Shown here: one piece after another, positions 39,801 through 48,410 of the stretch
Layout of the letters: each line of letters starts with the position of its first letter
Numbering within the stretch: the first letter of the stretch is position 1
From: Craspedostauros australis
Lineage: Eukaryota > Bacillariophyta > Bacillariophyceae > Mastogloiales > Achnanthaceae
NCBI GenBank assembly: GCA_026770025.1
Contig: JAMXDE010000018.1
Coordinates: 620,001 to 684,000, forward strand
DNA: 64,000 bases
Direction of reading: 5' to 3'
Translations under genes and position numbers: made by a program
The notes under the pieces: generated by a model
What the model was told of the DNA's origin: nothing
The model's database searches: none
What the model saw: the letters and a program-made list of their open reading frames with translations, nothing else

Positions 39801-40767
39801 ACATTGCACGTCCTACGTTGACAAGATGCTGGAGAGGTATCAGTGGCAGAACTTCAAGACCACTCAGCGACTGCCCATGAGATCCGACAATTCATACGTT
39901 AAGAGTTTGGACAAGGCTGTCCTGCCAGGTGACGATGACGAGCGCCGACGAGTGGCGAGCCAGTTCAAGTTTGGTTATCGGCAGGCCATTGGCGAGTTGA
40001 TTTGGGCCATGATATCGTGTCGACCGGACATCTCGTTCCCAGTCGTCAAGCTCTCGCAGTTCTCCACCAACCCTGCTGCTCTACACTTCGAAGGGGTGAA
40101 ATACCTCATGCGGTATGTTGCTGGCACGCGTGACCATGGCGTGACATATTGGCGCGTCCGACCGCTCGTGGGTCTGCCCCAAGCGCCACATCCTGTCCGG
40201 CTGTCACCTACAGACGATGCCGTTCATGATGTCTCTGGCATCCAGCAGCTCAATGCTTCCACTCTGTATGGGTACACTGATGCGGATTGGGGTGTTGATA
40301 TTCGACATCGACGATCGGTGACAGGCATCATCTACATGCTTGGAGGCGCTGCCGTTGCATGGAAGACGCGGGTGCAACCCACTGTTTCCCTCAGCAGCAC
40401 TGAGGCCGAATTCGTTGCTGCCAGCGATGCTGGCCGCATGGCCTTGTGGCTTCGATCCATCCTCGATGAAGTTGGAGTGAAGCAACAGTATGCGACTATG
40501 ATCTTCGAGGACAATCGCGGTGCTCGGCTGATGGCCAGCGCCAGTCAGCCTACCCGGAATTCGCGCCACATAGCGATCCGAGAGTTCGCGGTCCTCGATT
40601 GGGTGGAGAGAGATCTCCTGACATACCCAGAAGTCGCATCAGACTTGAATGCATCCGACATTTGCACGAAACAGACACCTGTGGCTCTGTATTTTCGGCA
40701 CATCGACCTAGTTATGGGTCGACTTGTGCCCTTTTACGTACGCAACCGCCACAGCCCGGATATGTAG
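36739..40767 (+). CDS. pol: copia Pol: protease, integrase, reverse transcriptase, RNase H
   Basis: This frame is open from just after a TGA at 36736 and overlaps the end of gag in the -1 frame; it has no ATG at its head, so it is probably made as a Gag-Pol fusion. Protease: CDPGANVCAT, catalytic Asp at 37021. Integrase: an HHCC finger (HLRLGHVG...HCDTCSRAG), then Asp at 37642 (HVDFG), Asp at 37876 (RVDLGG) and Glu at 37987 (SKVERLN). Reverse transcriptase: active-site RQVDDFAV with DD at 39649-39654. RNase H: YTDADWG, LSSTEAEFVAA and NSRHIAIR. No internal stop is present, so the catalytic repertoire is complete. Integrase before RT identifies Ty1/copia rather than Ty3/gypsy. Confidence 0.93.
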   Translation, partial: RCRRACCTNAAPGFCACWPGITSLPGEQLRDVSSECETLVGAPHGEVSSLAHAYPQGHPSKLVPIVAHAALQLFAVQSRSYDGRAWRTQGSGQCDPGANVCATPHQQLLQRYRTFSTPVLLEAANASAQAMACPGAGVMQLHGGGDRCVDVHMLHCPQLADTLVSPQAIVRQSDNDFRGFCVESGPGGARVVFTSDAGPVVVPLVVRNGLYYFEGPSSQVFSVRRASKALISELWHLRLGHVGMSQLSRLAKCATGIPAAAGEGIHPLRHCDTCSRAGYQHAVRGPNDSTTANVPGARFHVDFGFMRASSAAYGKGRPTRSAPRVVQSIDGYCAYLLVVDAYTAYVWVFMTKDKSPPISAVRHVLTSFGRKDGYRAVRVDLGGELARSDQFREMVLECGYSVEPTGADCAWMNSKVERLNRTFGTMVRALLYSSGMHPQFWSKALAHAVYLKNRLYHSSIGMTPYQRQHGVVPDLSHLRVFGSRVTVKKPGKAAAKLDVHTYDGVFVGHTATPSLHEYYNLQTGRFKRAGNIVFDEAHFMSSDRPPGPQLLFNLGFEQPSADAPRDQVVDAATYPPARVKYTKAPTLACRIPLPLGDLVDRAAQHASAASCQTTNAAHAVDIEMADDPFGFSFDQQIAIAGTDATLGLEFTYDAQRDRLVLVMCRSGQPSARIPRWRSRLRHSHLLAINATSIHTLDQLKACIDHLRANKATSATFVFAFDDVRNAMSQTGVPQMYFDQLRHVRDIIESAHPKAHATSVTNAPTKLTRRMLRQQDDWPEWSAAEDKQLDQYDAQQMFGEPVLPPAQAAVFNWVWVYVVKAHKNNRKKARAVCDGSTRGGHARIFGHTYAATPDLTEFRILLAIAAIQGLRVYGSDVTNAFAEAPAGEQRYYMRVDDQYRSWWEKRRGKVMPRGAVIPVHKNLQGHPEAPRQWSNHVNGLLRQMGFHGTTHAPCLYVGSVDASKVYVLRQVDDFAVATSTEDVFNKFCDSLDAHLFQPMTRQGLMVHYNGLDIDQTQDFVKVHCTSYVDKMLERYQWQNFKTTQRLPMRSDNSYVKSLDKAVLPGDDDERRRVASQFKFGYRQAIGELIWAMISCRPDISFPVVKLSQFSTNPAALHFEGVKYLMRYVAGTRDHGVTYWRVRPLVGLPQAPHPVRLSPTDDAVHDVSGIQQLNASTLYGYTDADWGVDIRHRRSVTGIIYMLGGAAVAWKTRVQPTVSLSSTEAEFVAASDAGRMALWLRSILDEVGVKQQYATMIFEDNRGARLMASASQPTRNSRHIAIREFAVLDWVERDLLTYPEVASDLNASDICTKQTPVALYFRHIDLVMGRLVPFYVRNRHSPDM
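36775..36781 (+). promoter_or_regulatory. Candidate -1 ribosomal frameshift heptamer
   Basis: G GAT TTT in the gag frame fits the X XXY YYZ layout loosely and lies seven codons before the gag stop, within the gag-pol overlap. A shift at this point enters the pol frame directly. The same heptamer (GGAUUUU) serves in Red clover necrotic mosaic virus. Whether a stimulatory stem or pseudoknot follows was not computed. Confidence 0.45.
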
Positions 40768-40790
40768 CTTTCCGCTGGCTTCGCCAGCGT

Positions 40791-40815
40791 GGGGGGGGGG
40801 GGGGGGGGGGGGGGG
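40791..40815 (+). promoter_or_regulatory. 25-G tract at the polypurine-tract position
   Basis: An uninterrupted run of 25 G lies directly against the 3' LTR, where the polypurine tract that primes plus-strand DNA synthesis should be. A pure G run is unusual (most are mixed A/G), and its length may be approximate for technical reasons. Confidence 0.65.
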
Positions 40816-40946
40816 TGTTGGTATACGGTCCCATGACAGACGGTGCAGCAGCAAATCCCATGTTCACAGCCTCTGCACAGTCGGAGATAATCACAATAAC
40901 ATCATCACACACACAACACATCCCGTATCGTCTCCCGATCATCACA
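40816..40946 (+). repeat. 3' LTR of the copia element
   Basis: An uninterrupted 131-bp LTR, identical in all positions to the split 5' LTR. It starts TGTTGG and ends TCACA. Confidence 0.95.
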
Positions 40947-40951
40947 CTTTT
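40947..40951. repeat. Target-site duplication of the copia element, right
   Basis: CTTTT, the second copy of the 5-bp duplication at 27647-27651. Confidence 0.93.
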
Positions 40952-41604
40952 TGTTGCCGTGGTGTTTGTTGTGATGGGTGGTCTTCGTGTTCGTGTTCGC
41001 ATCGCAATTGTGTCAAAACGTGGATACCAATGTTCGCCCATCGACTCGTTGGACTAAGAACCAACAAGATTCAAATTCTTCAGAATTTTGCCCTTGCTCT
41101 GCGCACGATTTCTCTCAACATCATCGAACAGTTGCGGGAATCCATCGAAACAGATCAACGCGACAAACACTGGCCTGATTTTGCGCCATCCGCATCCAAA
41201 CAAGCCATCCCTCTTTGCGGGATCAAAGATCCTCACTCGTGCGTCAGGGGGCGAAGCCTCTGTTGTTCTTGATTCCATGTAGCATAGTACTGGCGCCATA
41301 TCTCGTACCTACACACCTGTACTGTACTTACAGAAGCGTGCTCATGGTCCATGATGCTACTACTCATAGTTGGCTGGAGGGGCAATGGTATGCGCGCCCT
41401 TTGAGTCGTGAAGCACATCCCACACAAAGGAAGAAGAGCACATCCAGATCATGTTGATGCAACAGGACAGCAACCGAACAGTTCTGAACGTCCATCATCT
41501 TCCTTGTTCCTCGTCCGCCAACCCCGCTCTCACAATCACATCGCATCGCATCCAACATCTCCACGGATTGTGAGATACGTTGTGGCCCATCCAGAGACTT
41601 CGAG
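40952..41604. other. Intergenic region right of the copia element
   Basis: Host DNA continues here. Overlapping frames of 60-80 codons occur on both strands without recognisable features. The last ~200 bases should hold the promoter and 5' UTR of the secreted-protein gene at 41605. No coding frame appears to be interrupted at the insertion site. Confidence 0.4.
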
Positions 41605-42597
41605 ATGATGCTCGGTCAACTTGATTCCTACCTCCTTGCCCTTGCGATCCTGCTGGTGTTGGCAGTTGCCTCTGCGCAGGCGACAGGACCTGCCCACCAA
41701 GGTGGCGATGACCATACGATGCACACAAGTCATGGCGGACTATCGCCCTGTCGAAACACCACCAAGCTCTGCTACGAGTTCCAATACATACAGCAGTTGG
41801 AGCTTGCGTGTGATGATGTGGACGGATGCGGTGAACAGGACATCGAGGCCATAACAGATGTAGAGAACGCTCTTTCAGCTTCAATCTTTTCTGGGGTCGA
41901 TGCATACGTTGCAGACCACGATATTGGGACCTTCGACTACGAGACAAGGACGTTCAGCTGCTTCGAAGATGAGCTAGACACAGCCGCTTTCCCCGACGGA
42001 CAAGCAACGGAGCGCTCCCTCCGTGGCACCACATCAACGAGGAACCGTGTCGGCGGCGTCGAAGAAGGCATGACGTGCGTGAATGTCGTCGGCACGGTGC
42101 AGCTGTATCCCCGCAACGGGCTCTCTCCGTACGTGATTGCTGAAAGCGTATCTGATCTGAAGGAGATCGTCGTCCAGTCGATCCCCGAAGTTACGGTGAA
42201 TTACCCATCGTTGCAAGTGCCATTTTACCTCTTCGGCAACTATATACATGTCGCATTCAGACTCATCACCGGCTCTGCTCGCAAGACGGTCAGTGATGGC
42301 GAGCCACTGCTTGATGCCCTGAAGTACGCCCTGTCAGACTTCCTTCGTGAACAGGTCGATTCGGCGCCAAACGGGGTGTCCGTTGCGACCGTGCATGATG
42401 AAATTCACTGCTGTCCTGTGCGGCGCCCCAAATGTAAAGGTGCACTGTTCGGTGACTTCAAGGCATTCACAGACTCGGCCGATGTGAACCTTATGGATGG
42501 ATTGTACCAGACCGTCGCGATCTTCGGACATGACAATGGTGTGTCGGTGGATTGGGACGAACTTCCATATGATCCTGACTACTTGCACTTGCACTGA
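41605..42597 (+). CDS. Secreted orphan protein
   Basis: A 330-residue protein with a clear signal peptide (hydrophobic core LLALAILLVLAVASAQA, cleavage near residue 26). The mature part has paired Cys positions (PCRNTTKLCYEF, LACDDVDGCGEQD, HCCPVRRPKC) consistent with a disulfide-bonded extracellular or luminal domain, and a possible N-glycosylation site (CRNTTK). A β-rich middle (TCVNVVGTVQLYP, VTVNYPSLQVPFYLFG) and an acidic C-terminus follow. No family is recognised. The start is the first of two ATGs three bases apart. There is no Phe motif after the signal peptide, so the plastid is unlikely. Confidence 0.7.
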   Translation: MMLGQLDSYLLALAILLVLAVASAQATGPAHQGGDDHTMHTSHGGLSPCRNTTKLCYEFQYIQQLELACDDVDGCGEQDIEAITDVENALSASIFSGVDAYVADHDIGTFDYETRTFSCFEDELDTAAFPDGQATERSLRGTTSTRNRVGGVEEGMTCVNVVGTVQLYPRNGLSPYVIAESVSDLKEIVVQSIPEVTVNYPSLQVPFYLFGNYIHVAFRLITGSARKTVSDGEPLLDALKYALSDFLREQVDSAPNGVSVATVHDEIHCCPVRRPKCKGALFGDFKAFTDSADVNLMDGLYQTVAIFGHDNGVSVDWDELPYDPDYLHLH

Positions 42598-42806
42598 ATG
42601 GAACGGAATGCAATGGGACGGAAGAGATGAGGCTTCAACCTCCCAATCTTCTCCTTACGTTTTAGCACTTAAAGAATAGTTTTCCCAAGCATACTTGCAC
42701 TCTACTGCTCGTAATACTCTTGGAGTGGTATGGTGTGGTATGGCATGGTACAGTCAGGTGCTCACTTCCAGAGAGCTTCGCTGGTCGAGTACGAGTAGGA
42801 GTCCAA

Positions 42807-43871
42807 TTACAAGGAGGTACCCATTTCAAGCCGACGGAGCGTGCATTGCAAATCTTGTTCCGACCAAAGCCGATACTCCAAAACGAAGTTTGTGTGGCAG
42901 CTGCAAGCCTCTGACTGTGCCGTCCCGCAGTAGCACCCCAAATTGACCTTGTCATTTGATCCCGACTTCAAGCACGGCGCCTTGTTGGATGCAGCTCGTT
43001 TGTTTTTCTTTGTGAATGGACCTCCCTTCACAGCATCGCTTGGTTCTCCCGCGGGCAAGCAAGGATCCCAATTCGATGGGGATACGAGATGAGTGTGCTG
43101 GCTTGAACGATGATCACCAGCGACATAGCAACCGATGCAGATGTTGAAGCTGTGCGAGTATCGTTCTTCGCAGTCCTTGCAATGCAGGTGCATGTTGGAA
43201 AGGTCGGTGCGGCACACTTGGCAGAAGAAATCGTTGGTCAGAGCGTTGTCGGTTGTTGCGATACCTCTGTCGTTCCGCCCATTCTGTCCCTTCCTTTGCT
43301 GGTAAAGGCGGAGTTGGTCCAGCTGTCTACGCAACACACCGATGAGACGTTGGCGAATTCGCGAGCATCGTGACATGCCCTTTTTCCAATCTGCCCGAGC
43401 GAAAGATTTATCACTACTCGTATTCAAGTCGGAAGACGCTGCGATGTGAGCCAATCGAAGCAGACAGAATTCAGAGATGTCGGCCGAGCGGATCCGTTGC
43501 CTCTGGTTCAACGCCATTCTTCCTGTTTGCCACAATATTTCTCGTTCGCTGCCCTGCGAAGTAGCACCGGGAAACACCCAGTGCCAGGAAATCATCCGAA
43601 AGGGGCTCGGAAGGTATTCCTCCGCTTGGTGTTCTTGCTCGTGTTCATCAAACCCCTCACAGCCAAAATGGGACTGCTGGGAGTTCCCTCGGACCGAATA
43701 CAAACGACCCTTGTTGATGTGTGCAATCTGTCCCGGCTTCAATGTGAACCGGATTGGAAGGTATCTGTTGATTTTTTATTTCAATGGTTGGGGACGTATT
43801 GGTATTCGTGGGTACAGGAGGACAACACGATCAGCATCGTTGGATCGCATGGTGAGTGTCATTTGAGGCAT
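42807..43871 (-). CDS. JmjC-related C-terminal protein with ZZ-like zinc finger (two exons, or a remnant)
   Basis: Inferred join of 43871-43816 and 43764-42807, 337 residues, phase consistent. The minus-strand frame of the main exon has a stop at 43776-43778, but a GT...AG intron (43815-43765, 51 nt) removes it and joins PQMTLTMRSNDADRVVLL to YLPIRFTLKPGQIAHINKGR. The KPGQIAHINKGR segment resembles the end of JmjC domains in diatom proteins (from memory). At about 200-237 is a Cys/His cluster (CQVC, HCKDC, CIGC, GDHRSSQH) like a ZZ finger; the C-terminus has another CYCGTAQSEACSC cluster. The iron-binding HxD part of a JmjC domain is not present, so this is either a truncated gene or the tail of a longer one whose upstream exons are decayed: upstream minus-strand frames carry protein-like Cys pairs (CLSC, CHRC) but need further splicing or frame changes. 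Confidence 0.45.
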
Positions 43872-44633
43872 GAGAGACGAGTTGTCCGTATGTAGTCAGA
43901 GACCACTCGTATCAAGGTGTTCAATTCATCGCAGCGGTGGCACTCAAGAACAAATGGATAGAACAGGACAGATGTGCAGGACAAGCAAACGACTTGCACC
44001 GAGAATCACTGCAGAGATACAACTTCATACTCACCCTGCCTTCTTCCAGCGTTCAACGACCTCGATCCTGTCCCACACTCTCCATTGTTGGTTGCTCAGA
44101 TCTGGATGACGATTATTCTTTCCAGTTTGGCGTTGTGAGTCGGCGGTGGGGAGGAAGGACATGGCGTCGGACATCTCCGTTTGCGATAGGCGACGCAGAA
44201 CGACACCATCAACAACGCCGTCGACGCAGCCCAGTCCAGTGTCCAACATGCCCCCAGCAGCCATCTCCATTGGCGTGGTGAAACCGCTTGGTGCCTGGGT
44301 GAAGTATGGGCCGGTGAATGGCCGCGCCGTGGGGCATGCCTGCGAAGCGATAGACGTTGGTGGTCGATTTCAAACCATCAGGGAAACAATCAAAGCAAGA
44401 GAGAAACGAGAAACGTGGGTTCGCGTTTGTGAGTCAGCTCGCATGCTGGCGGGGGCATATGCATCAAACGAACATCACTCGAGTGCCATCCATCTATCGA
44501 TGTTTCGAGTGAAAGGTCATCATACTGCACTTGGGAAGCAAGCGGGGGTCAATCGATGTGCAGACAGGTGGCGGCTGTGTCCATGGATCCCGATGCCGAT
44601 CGTCTGACGGTCCGTCGCGCCTGCACCAACCAA
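43872..44633. other. Region between JmjC-related gene and the 1258-aa gene
   Basis: On the minus strand, a frame from ATG 44270 down to about 44033 reads ...LSNQQWRVWDRIEVVERWKK and is followed by GTGAGT, a good splice donor; it could be a first exon of the JmjC-related gene. Below it, 43876-44020 contains CLSC...ECHRCDELNTLI in another frame. I could not connect these with consistent splice sites. A plus-strand frame at 44146-44607 competes. No gene model is claimed. Confidence 0.3.
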
Positions 44634-47600
44634 TCATGCAACGAATTGGCCAGGAGACCGACTTACCAAGCTTGTCAGGCATCCAGATTTGCCAGGAAGG
44701 CAATCCGCAAGCCGATATTTTGATTCGAAATCATCCAACAGGCGGCGAAATTGTTGCTGTCGCATGTCCTCCTTGTCGATCGCGATCAATGCATCACGAA
44801 CGTCAATGGTACGCTCCGTTCGGACTAAAGTGTCAAAGTACGTCAGTGATTTGGCGTTGTCGGTATGGGATTGGACCAAGTACTCCAAGTAATCTTCGTC
44901 TTCCATCCGCGTTTGTCCACCAAAGTGTTGGAATTCGGTTCCCCTGCTTTCTCCATCACGGTTGCCAGCGTCAGCGTCAGCGCTGACCTCGGTGTCGCAT
45001 GCTAAGCTTGCATGCTGATGCTTGGTCAATATCGTTTGATTTACGGATGAGATAGATAGTTGATTCGGATCCCAAATTCCATCGCCAGCGCCGTCGTCGT
45101 CATCGTCAAAGGCTAGCGCATCGATCAGGCCGTCCGTAATCACCAAGATGTCATCCCTGCCCATCATGGTCAGAAGGTAGCGTTTATCCGTCGGGTGCAA
45201 GTTCAGAGAATCACCCGGTTCGAACGTTGCCGTCAGCACCCTCGTTTCCGCATCCCAATGCCACTCGCAGTTTCCTGTGGAGGGCAAGTTTTTTGGATCA
45301 TCGCCGCTGTACGAATGAGCAGGCGTTGTGTGGGTATTCGTCGTATTCGCAAGTCTCTCTTGATGGCATCGAGCTGACCGACTACTTCCGAGAGTTTTAG
45401 TGAGCCCTTGGTCGTCGCGGTGGGGATTGTCTGGGTTTTGGCCAATGTACGAGTCTACATCGAAGTCATCCATGTGTACAAAGGCGTCCAAAGCATGCTT
45501 CATGGCAGAATCATGATTCTCGTCTCGAAAGCCACCAATGTGCATAACGTGATCCATGCTGTGCTGTTGCGAGAAAAAGCCCTGGATGGCAGTCACTGGT
45601 GCTGGTACACCGGACGCGTGCACATTCGGCGTGATTTCGAAGCTTTGGGTCATGAAGCTCTTGATGTCTCGCTTGGGACTCTTTCTTCTGTTGTCGGAGG
45701 CGCGATCGTCGGAATTCCCTTCTCCACTGCGCTTCCTGTCTTTCTTTCGACCGCTGACTCTGGCCTTGCTGTTCCTCTTTGGTTCGTGCGCTTCAATTGA
45801 CGCAATCGCTTTGGTCTCTTTTGTACATGCTGCGGGCTTGCTTTGGTCGATGGTCAAGTCCTGCTGTTTTTGGTTTTGTTCTTGTTTGCGATTGCGATTG
45901 CGTTTGCGTTTGCGTTCGTATTCTCTCTTACTCGTAGCCCCTGGCTGGACGGATTTCTTTGACTTGGTTGACCGTAGCTTGTCGCTCGATGGAGATGATT
46001 GTTGGTCCCTCTGCGTGGCAACGTCGTCGTCACATTTTGGTTGGCCTGACTTGGCGCGCTTTCTTGAAATCTGTTTTACGCTCTTCGCTTTCTGGGGAGC
46101 CTGAAGTGGCGCCTGTTGTCCTCGTTCAGTTTGACTGTTGCATTTTTGCTTCGTTGACCTGGCGCGCTTGACTGATACTACCCCTGTTCTTCCAGAAGGC
46201 TCTTGATCTTTCGTTGCCTTCTTGCTCGTATTCTTCCGAGTGGCAGGTACAGTTGCGCGAGGTGGTGGAGTGCGAGTGCTTCCGGCGGATGGTCGACACG
46301 ATGATTCGTCTTCGATTTGCGGTTCGTTGGATACCTGCGAGTTCGTGGAATGGTTGTCTTCGCAGTGCGCTTGAGAGGTCTTTGGAGTGGAGCGCACTAG
46401 AGATCGTCGTCTTCTGAAGTATCTGACTGTTCGCTGAGAGCGATCGCAAGCAACGGGTCGTTTGGAAGGGGGGTGGCTATTCGCGGCTTTCTCGACGACA
46501 AGACTGTTATTGCCGAAGGGTGACACCAGGCGGATGGTCTTATCAGTACCCTTGTTCTCTCCGTTGTCTACTTGGGACCGGGTATCATAATTCGAACTTT
46601 GCTCCTGCAGCGGGACTGATCGATAGCTCCCTTCGTTCGTTGAATTTCGTATCGCGGGGCTGTCGTCGGCGGTTCTGTTGTTTTTGTCGAAACTTTGGTC
46701 CATGTCGTCGCTGTTGTCGATGCTGTCAATGATGTCATCGGTGCTATCAGTGCTGCTGCTTAGTTCTGTTTCGTCGGTGTTGCCGTTGTTGATCTCGTTG
46801 TTCATGGTGGCACTATTGCTTCCCTTCTCCTTTTTGAGGTGCTCATCGGTCCAAGTAGCCTTGCCGTTGCCTGCGTCAATGCTGGCATTGGTGTTGGTCC
46901 GGATGCCGCTCTCTTCGTTGTCGTTGTCACATGTATCCTCTTTGGTGTCACATCCTTCTTCGTCATTGTGTTTGTGGATCTTGTCATTGCCAGCGGTGAC
47001 TGTTGTGACTGAGGTGACTGTGGTTGGTGGTGAATCCAATGGCAGTGCTTCGTGGTGGAGAGCTTCTTGAGCAGAGCTCTCGATTTGAGCAGAAACTTGG
47101 TTCGGTTGCAGGCTGCCGTTGGAGTTCTTGAACGACGGCTCTTGAGAAATTGATGTCGGGTGTTGTTCCAAGCATTGAGCTTGCTCCGCAGCACCAGTCC
47201 ATCCAACGAACGGCATGCTTCGATTTGATTCGCTAGTCTCATCCGTATCTCCATCGTCGGTGCTTTCCACAATGCGTCCATCGTGAGGGCTGACCCCTTG
47301 CACAGGTGTATCAGAGGTCGACAGACCCACCTGCGTTGCATTTTCTGGTGACTGGGACCTTTGCACAACGAAGAACGGCTCCTCTTCGTAGCTGGACTCG
47401 TGGTTTGGTAACGAATCGCGGGTGGATGGTTGGTCGTCACTGTCGCGAAATGTCTCTTGCAACGGATCGTAAGATGAACTGGCTGTCGCCTGTGACCCTT
47501 GCGTACGGATGATTGCATTGTGATCAGCAGCAACGGCAGCCCCTTCGTTCATGGGTACCGCAGCTTGGGCATTCGCATACTCATCCGCAGGATTTCCGAT

Positions 47601-48410
47601 CAATGTTGCATCGCACCGGTATCGATAGTCCCGTAGTAATCGGTCAGTGAATGGTCCCAATACGGAGGAGCAGAAGTAGAATTCAGGATCCTCCAGCAAA
47701 GTCACAAAGCTCTCCGGCGCGCCGTCTGCGTAGATTGTCGCATGCGCCCCATGGGTCACAAGCGGTGGCCGCCAGCTTGGTTGCGTCGGCTGGATCTGTA
47801 GCGCGGCGATATTTGCAAATAGGCTCTGTTGAGACAGCCGTTCGCTGCGGGGACTTGGCGAAGGATCATCGTATTCGGGGGTTCTGTTGATGATGAGCCC
47901 GCCACTATCAGCGGTGAAAGTGTGATCCGCTGCAAAAAGTGGTCTCTCTGGTGACGCTCCTGCTACCGGTGGTGGTGCTGCTGCTGCTTCTGCTGCTGAT
48001 ACCGCCGACACTGTCACTACCATTGTCGATGTGACTTCCACCATTGGTACCGTCCGTGTTGGTAGTGCTGAAGGTAGTCTTGTTGGAAGCAAGGTTGCGG
48101 GAAGTAGAGGTCGCGGTAGATGCTGCGGCTGTGCCTGTTCTGTTGATTCTATCCCCGTCGCCGGAACTGTTGCTGCTGCTGCTGTTGCTGCTGTTTCTGT
48201 TGGTAAAATCAGTAGTGGTGGTGGTTGTGGCAGTGGTTGTGGCGTCGCTGGTCTTGCCGTGTTTGCCATCATTGGGGTTGGTTCGCGATGCTCATCCGCG
48301 TATTCCACATCAAACACGAGGGTGTCTCTCGTTGAATTCCCCTCGACTGCACCCAAGTCTTGTCTATTCGGGTTGCCCACGCTGCGACCAGCTCGAGGAT
48401 GTCTTTCCAT
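44634..48410 (-). CDS. 1258-residue low-complexity protein, probably nuclear
   Basis: I recognise no domain. The N-terminal ~150 residues are Pro/Ala/Thr-rich. A possibly folded block at about 185-275 contains SLFANIAALQIQ and FVTLLEDPEFYFCSSVLGPFTDRLLRDY. Residues ~300-640 are Ser/Asp/Glu/Asn-rich. Residues ~650-920 are strongly basic with several Lys/Arg clusters (KRKRNRNRK, GRKKDRKR) suggesting nuclear localisation. The C-terminal ~300 residues are more ordered: CEWHWDAETRVLTATFEPGD, KRYLLTMMGRDDILVITDGLIDAL, and a helical tail (EDMRQQQFRRLLDDFESKYRL). The ATG at 48410 opens the frame; upstream DNA is CT-rich and UTR-like. A chromatin or transcription role would fit the composition, but nothing proves it. 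Confidence 0.7.
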   Translation of the reverse strand: MERHPRAGRSVGNPNRQDLGAVEGNSTRDTLVFDVEYADEHREPTPMMANTARPATPQPLPQPPPLLILPTETAATAAAATVPATGIESTEQAQPQHLPRPLLPATLLPTRLPSALPTRTVPMVEVTSTMVVTVSAVSAAEAAAAPPPVAGASPERPLFAADHTFTADSGGLIINRTPEYDDPSPSPRSERLSQQSLFANIAALQIQPTQPSWRPPLVTHGAHATIYADGAPESFVTLLEDPEFYFCSSVLGPFTDRLLRDYRYRCDATLIGNPADEYANAQAAVPMNEGAAVAADHNAIIRTQGSQATASSSYDPLQETFRDSDDQPSTRDSLPNHESSYEEEPFFVVQRSQSPENATQVGLSTSDTPVQGVSPHDGRIVESTDDGDTDETSESNRSMPFVGWTGAAEQAQCLEQHPTSISQEPSFKNSNGSLQPNQVSAQIESSAQEALHHEALPLDSPPTTVTSVTTVTAGNDKIHKHNDEEGCDTKEDTCDNDNEESGIRTNTNASIDAGNGKATWTDEHLKKEKGSNSATMNNEINNGNTDETELSSSTDSTDDIIDSIDNSDDMDQSFDKNNRTADDSPAIRNSTNEGSYRSVPLQEQSSNYDTRSQVDNGENKGTDKTIRLVSPFGNNSLVVEKAANSHPPSKRPVACDRSQRTVRYFRRRRSLVRSTPKTSQAHCEDNHSTNSQVSNEPQIEDESSCRPSAGSTRTPPPRATVPATRKNTSKKATKDQEPSGRTGVVSVKRARSTKQKCNSQTERGQQAPLQAPQKAKSVKQISRKRAKSGQPKCDDDVATQRDQQSSPSSDKLRSTKSKKSVQPGATSKREYERKRKRNRNRKQEQNQKQQDLTIDQSKPAACTKETKAIASIEAHEPKRNSKARVSGRKKDRKRSGEGNSDDRASDNRRKSPKRDIKSFMTQSFEITPNVHASGVPAPVTAIQGFFSQQHSMDHVMHIGGFRDENHDSAMKHALDAFVHMDDFDVDSYIGQNPDNPHRDDQGLTKTLGSSRSARCHQERLANTTNTHTTPAHSYSGDDPKNLPSTGNCEWHWDAETRVLTATFEPGDSLNLHPTDKRYLLTMMGRDDILVITDGLIDALAFDDDDDGAGDGIWDPNQLSISSVNQTILTKHQHASLACDTEVSADADAGNRDGESRGTEFQHFGGQTRMEDEDYLEYLVQSHTDNAKSLTYFDTLVRTERTIDVRDALIAIDKEDMRQQQFRRLLDDFESKYRLADCLPGKSGCLTSLVSRSPGQFVA

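Larger units (their letters stand above)
27652..40946 (+). mobile_element. Ty1/copia LTR retrotransposon, interrupted in its 5' LTR
   Basis: The complete element has 131-bp LTRs beginning TGTTGGTATACGG and ending CATCACA, flanked by the 5-bp duplication CTTTT. Without the inserted DNA transposon (27728-34904 plus its 3-bp duplication) it is about 6.1 kb. Internal order is primer-binding site, gag (35099-36802), pol in the -1 frame (36739-40767), G25 tract, 3' LTR. The domain order protease, integrase, reverse transcriptase, RNase H defines copia. All 131 LTR positions agree between the two ends, so insertion was recent and the internal frames are intact. Its 5' LTR promoter is split by the DNA transposon, so this copy is probably not transcribed normally. 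Confidence 0.95.

Noticed and set aside
40791-40815. G run as telomere-like or assembly gap marker
   Set aside because: It lies exactly at the expected polypurine-tract position against the 3' LTR, so an element feature is simpler, though length error is possible.
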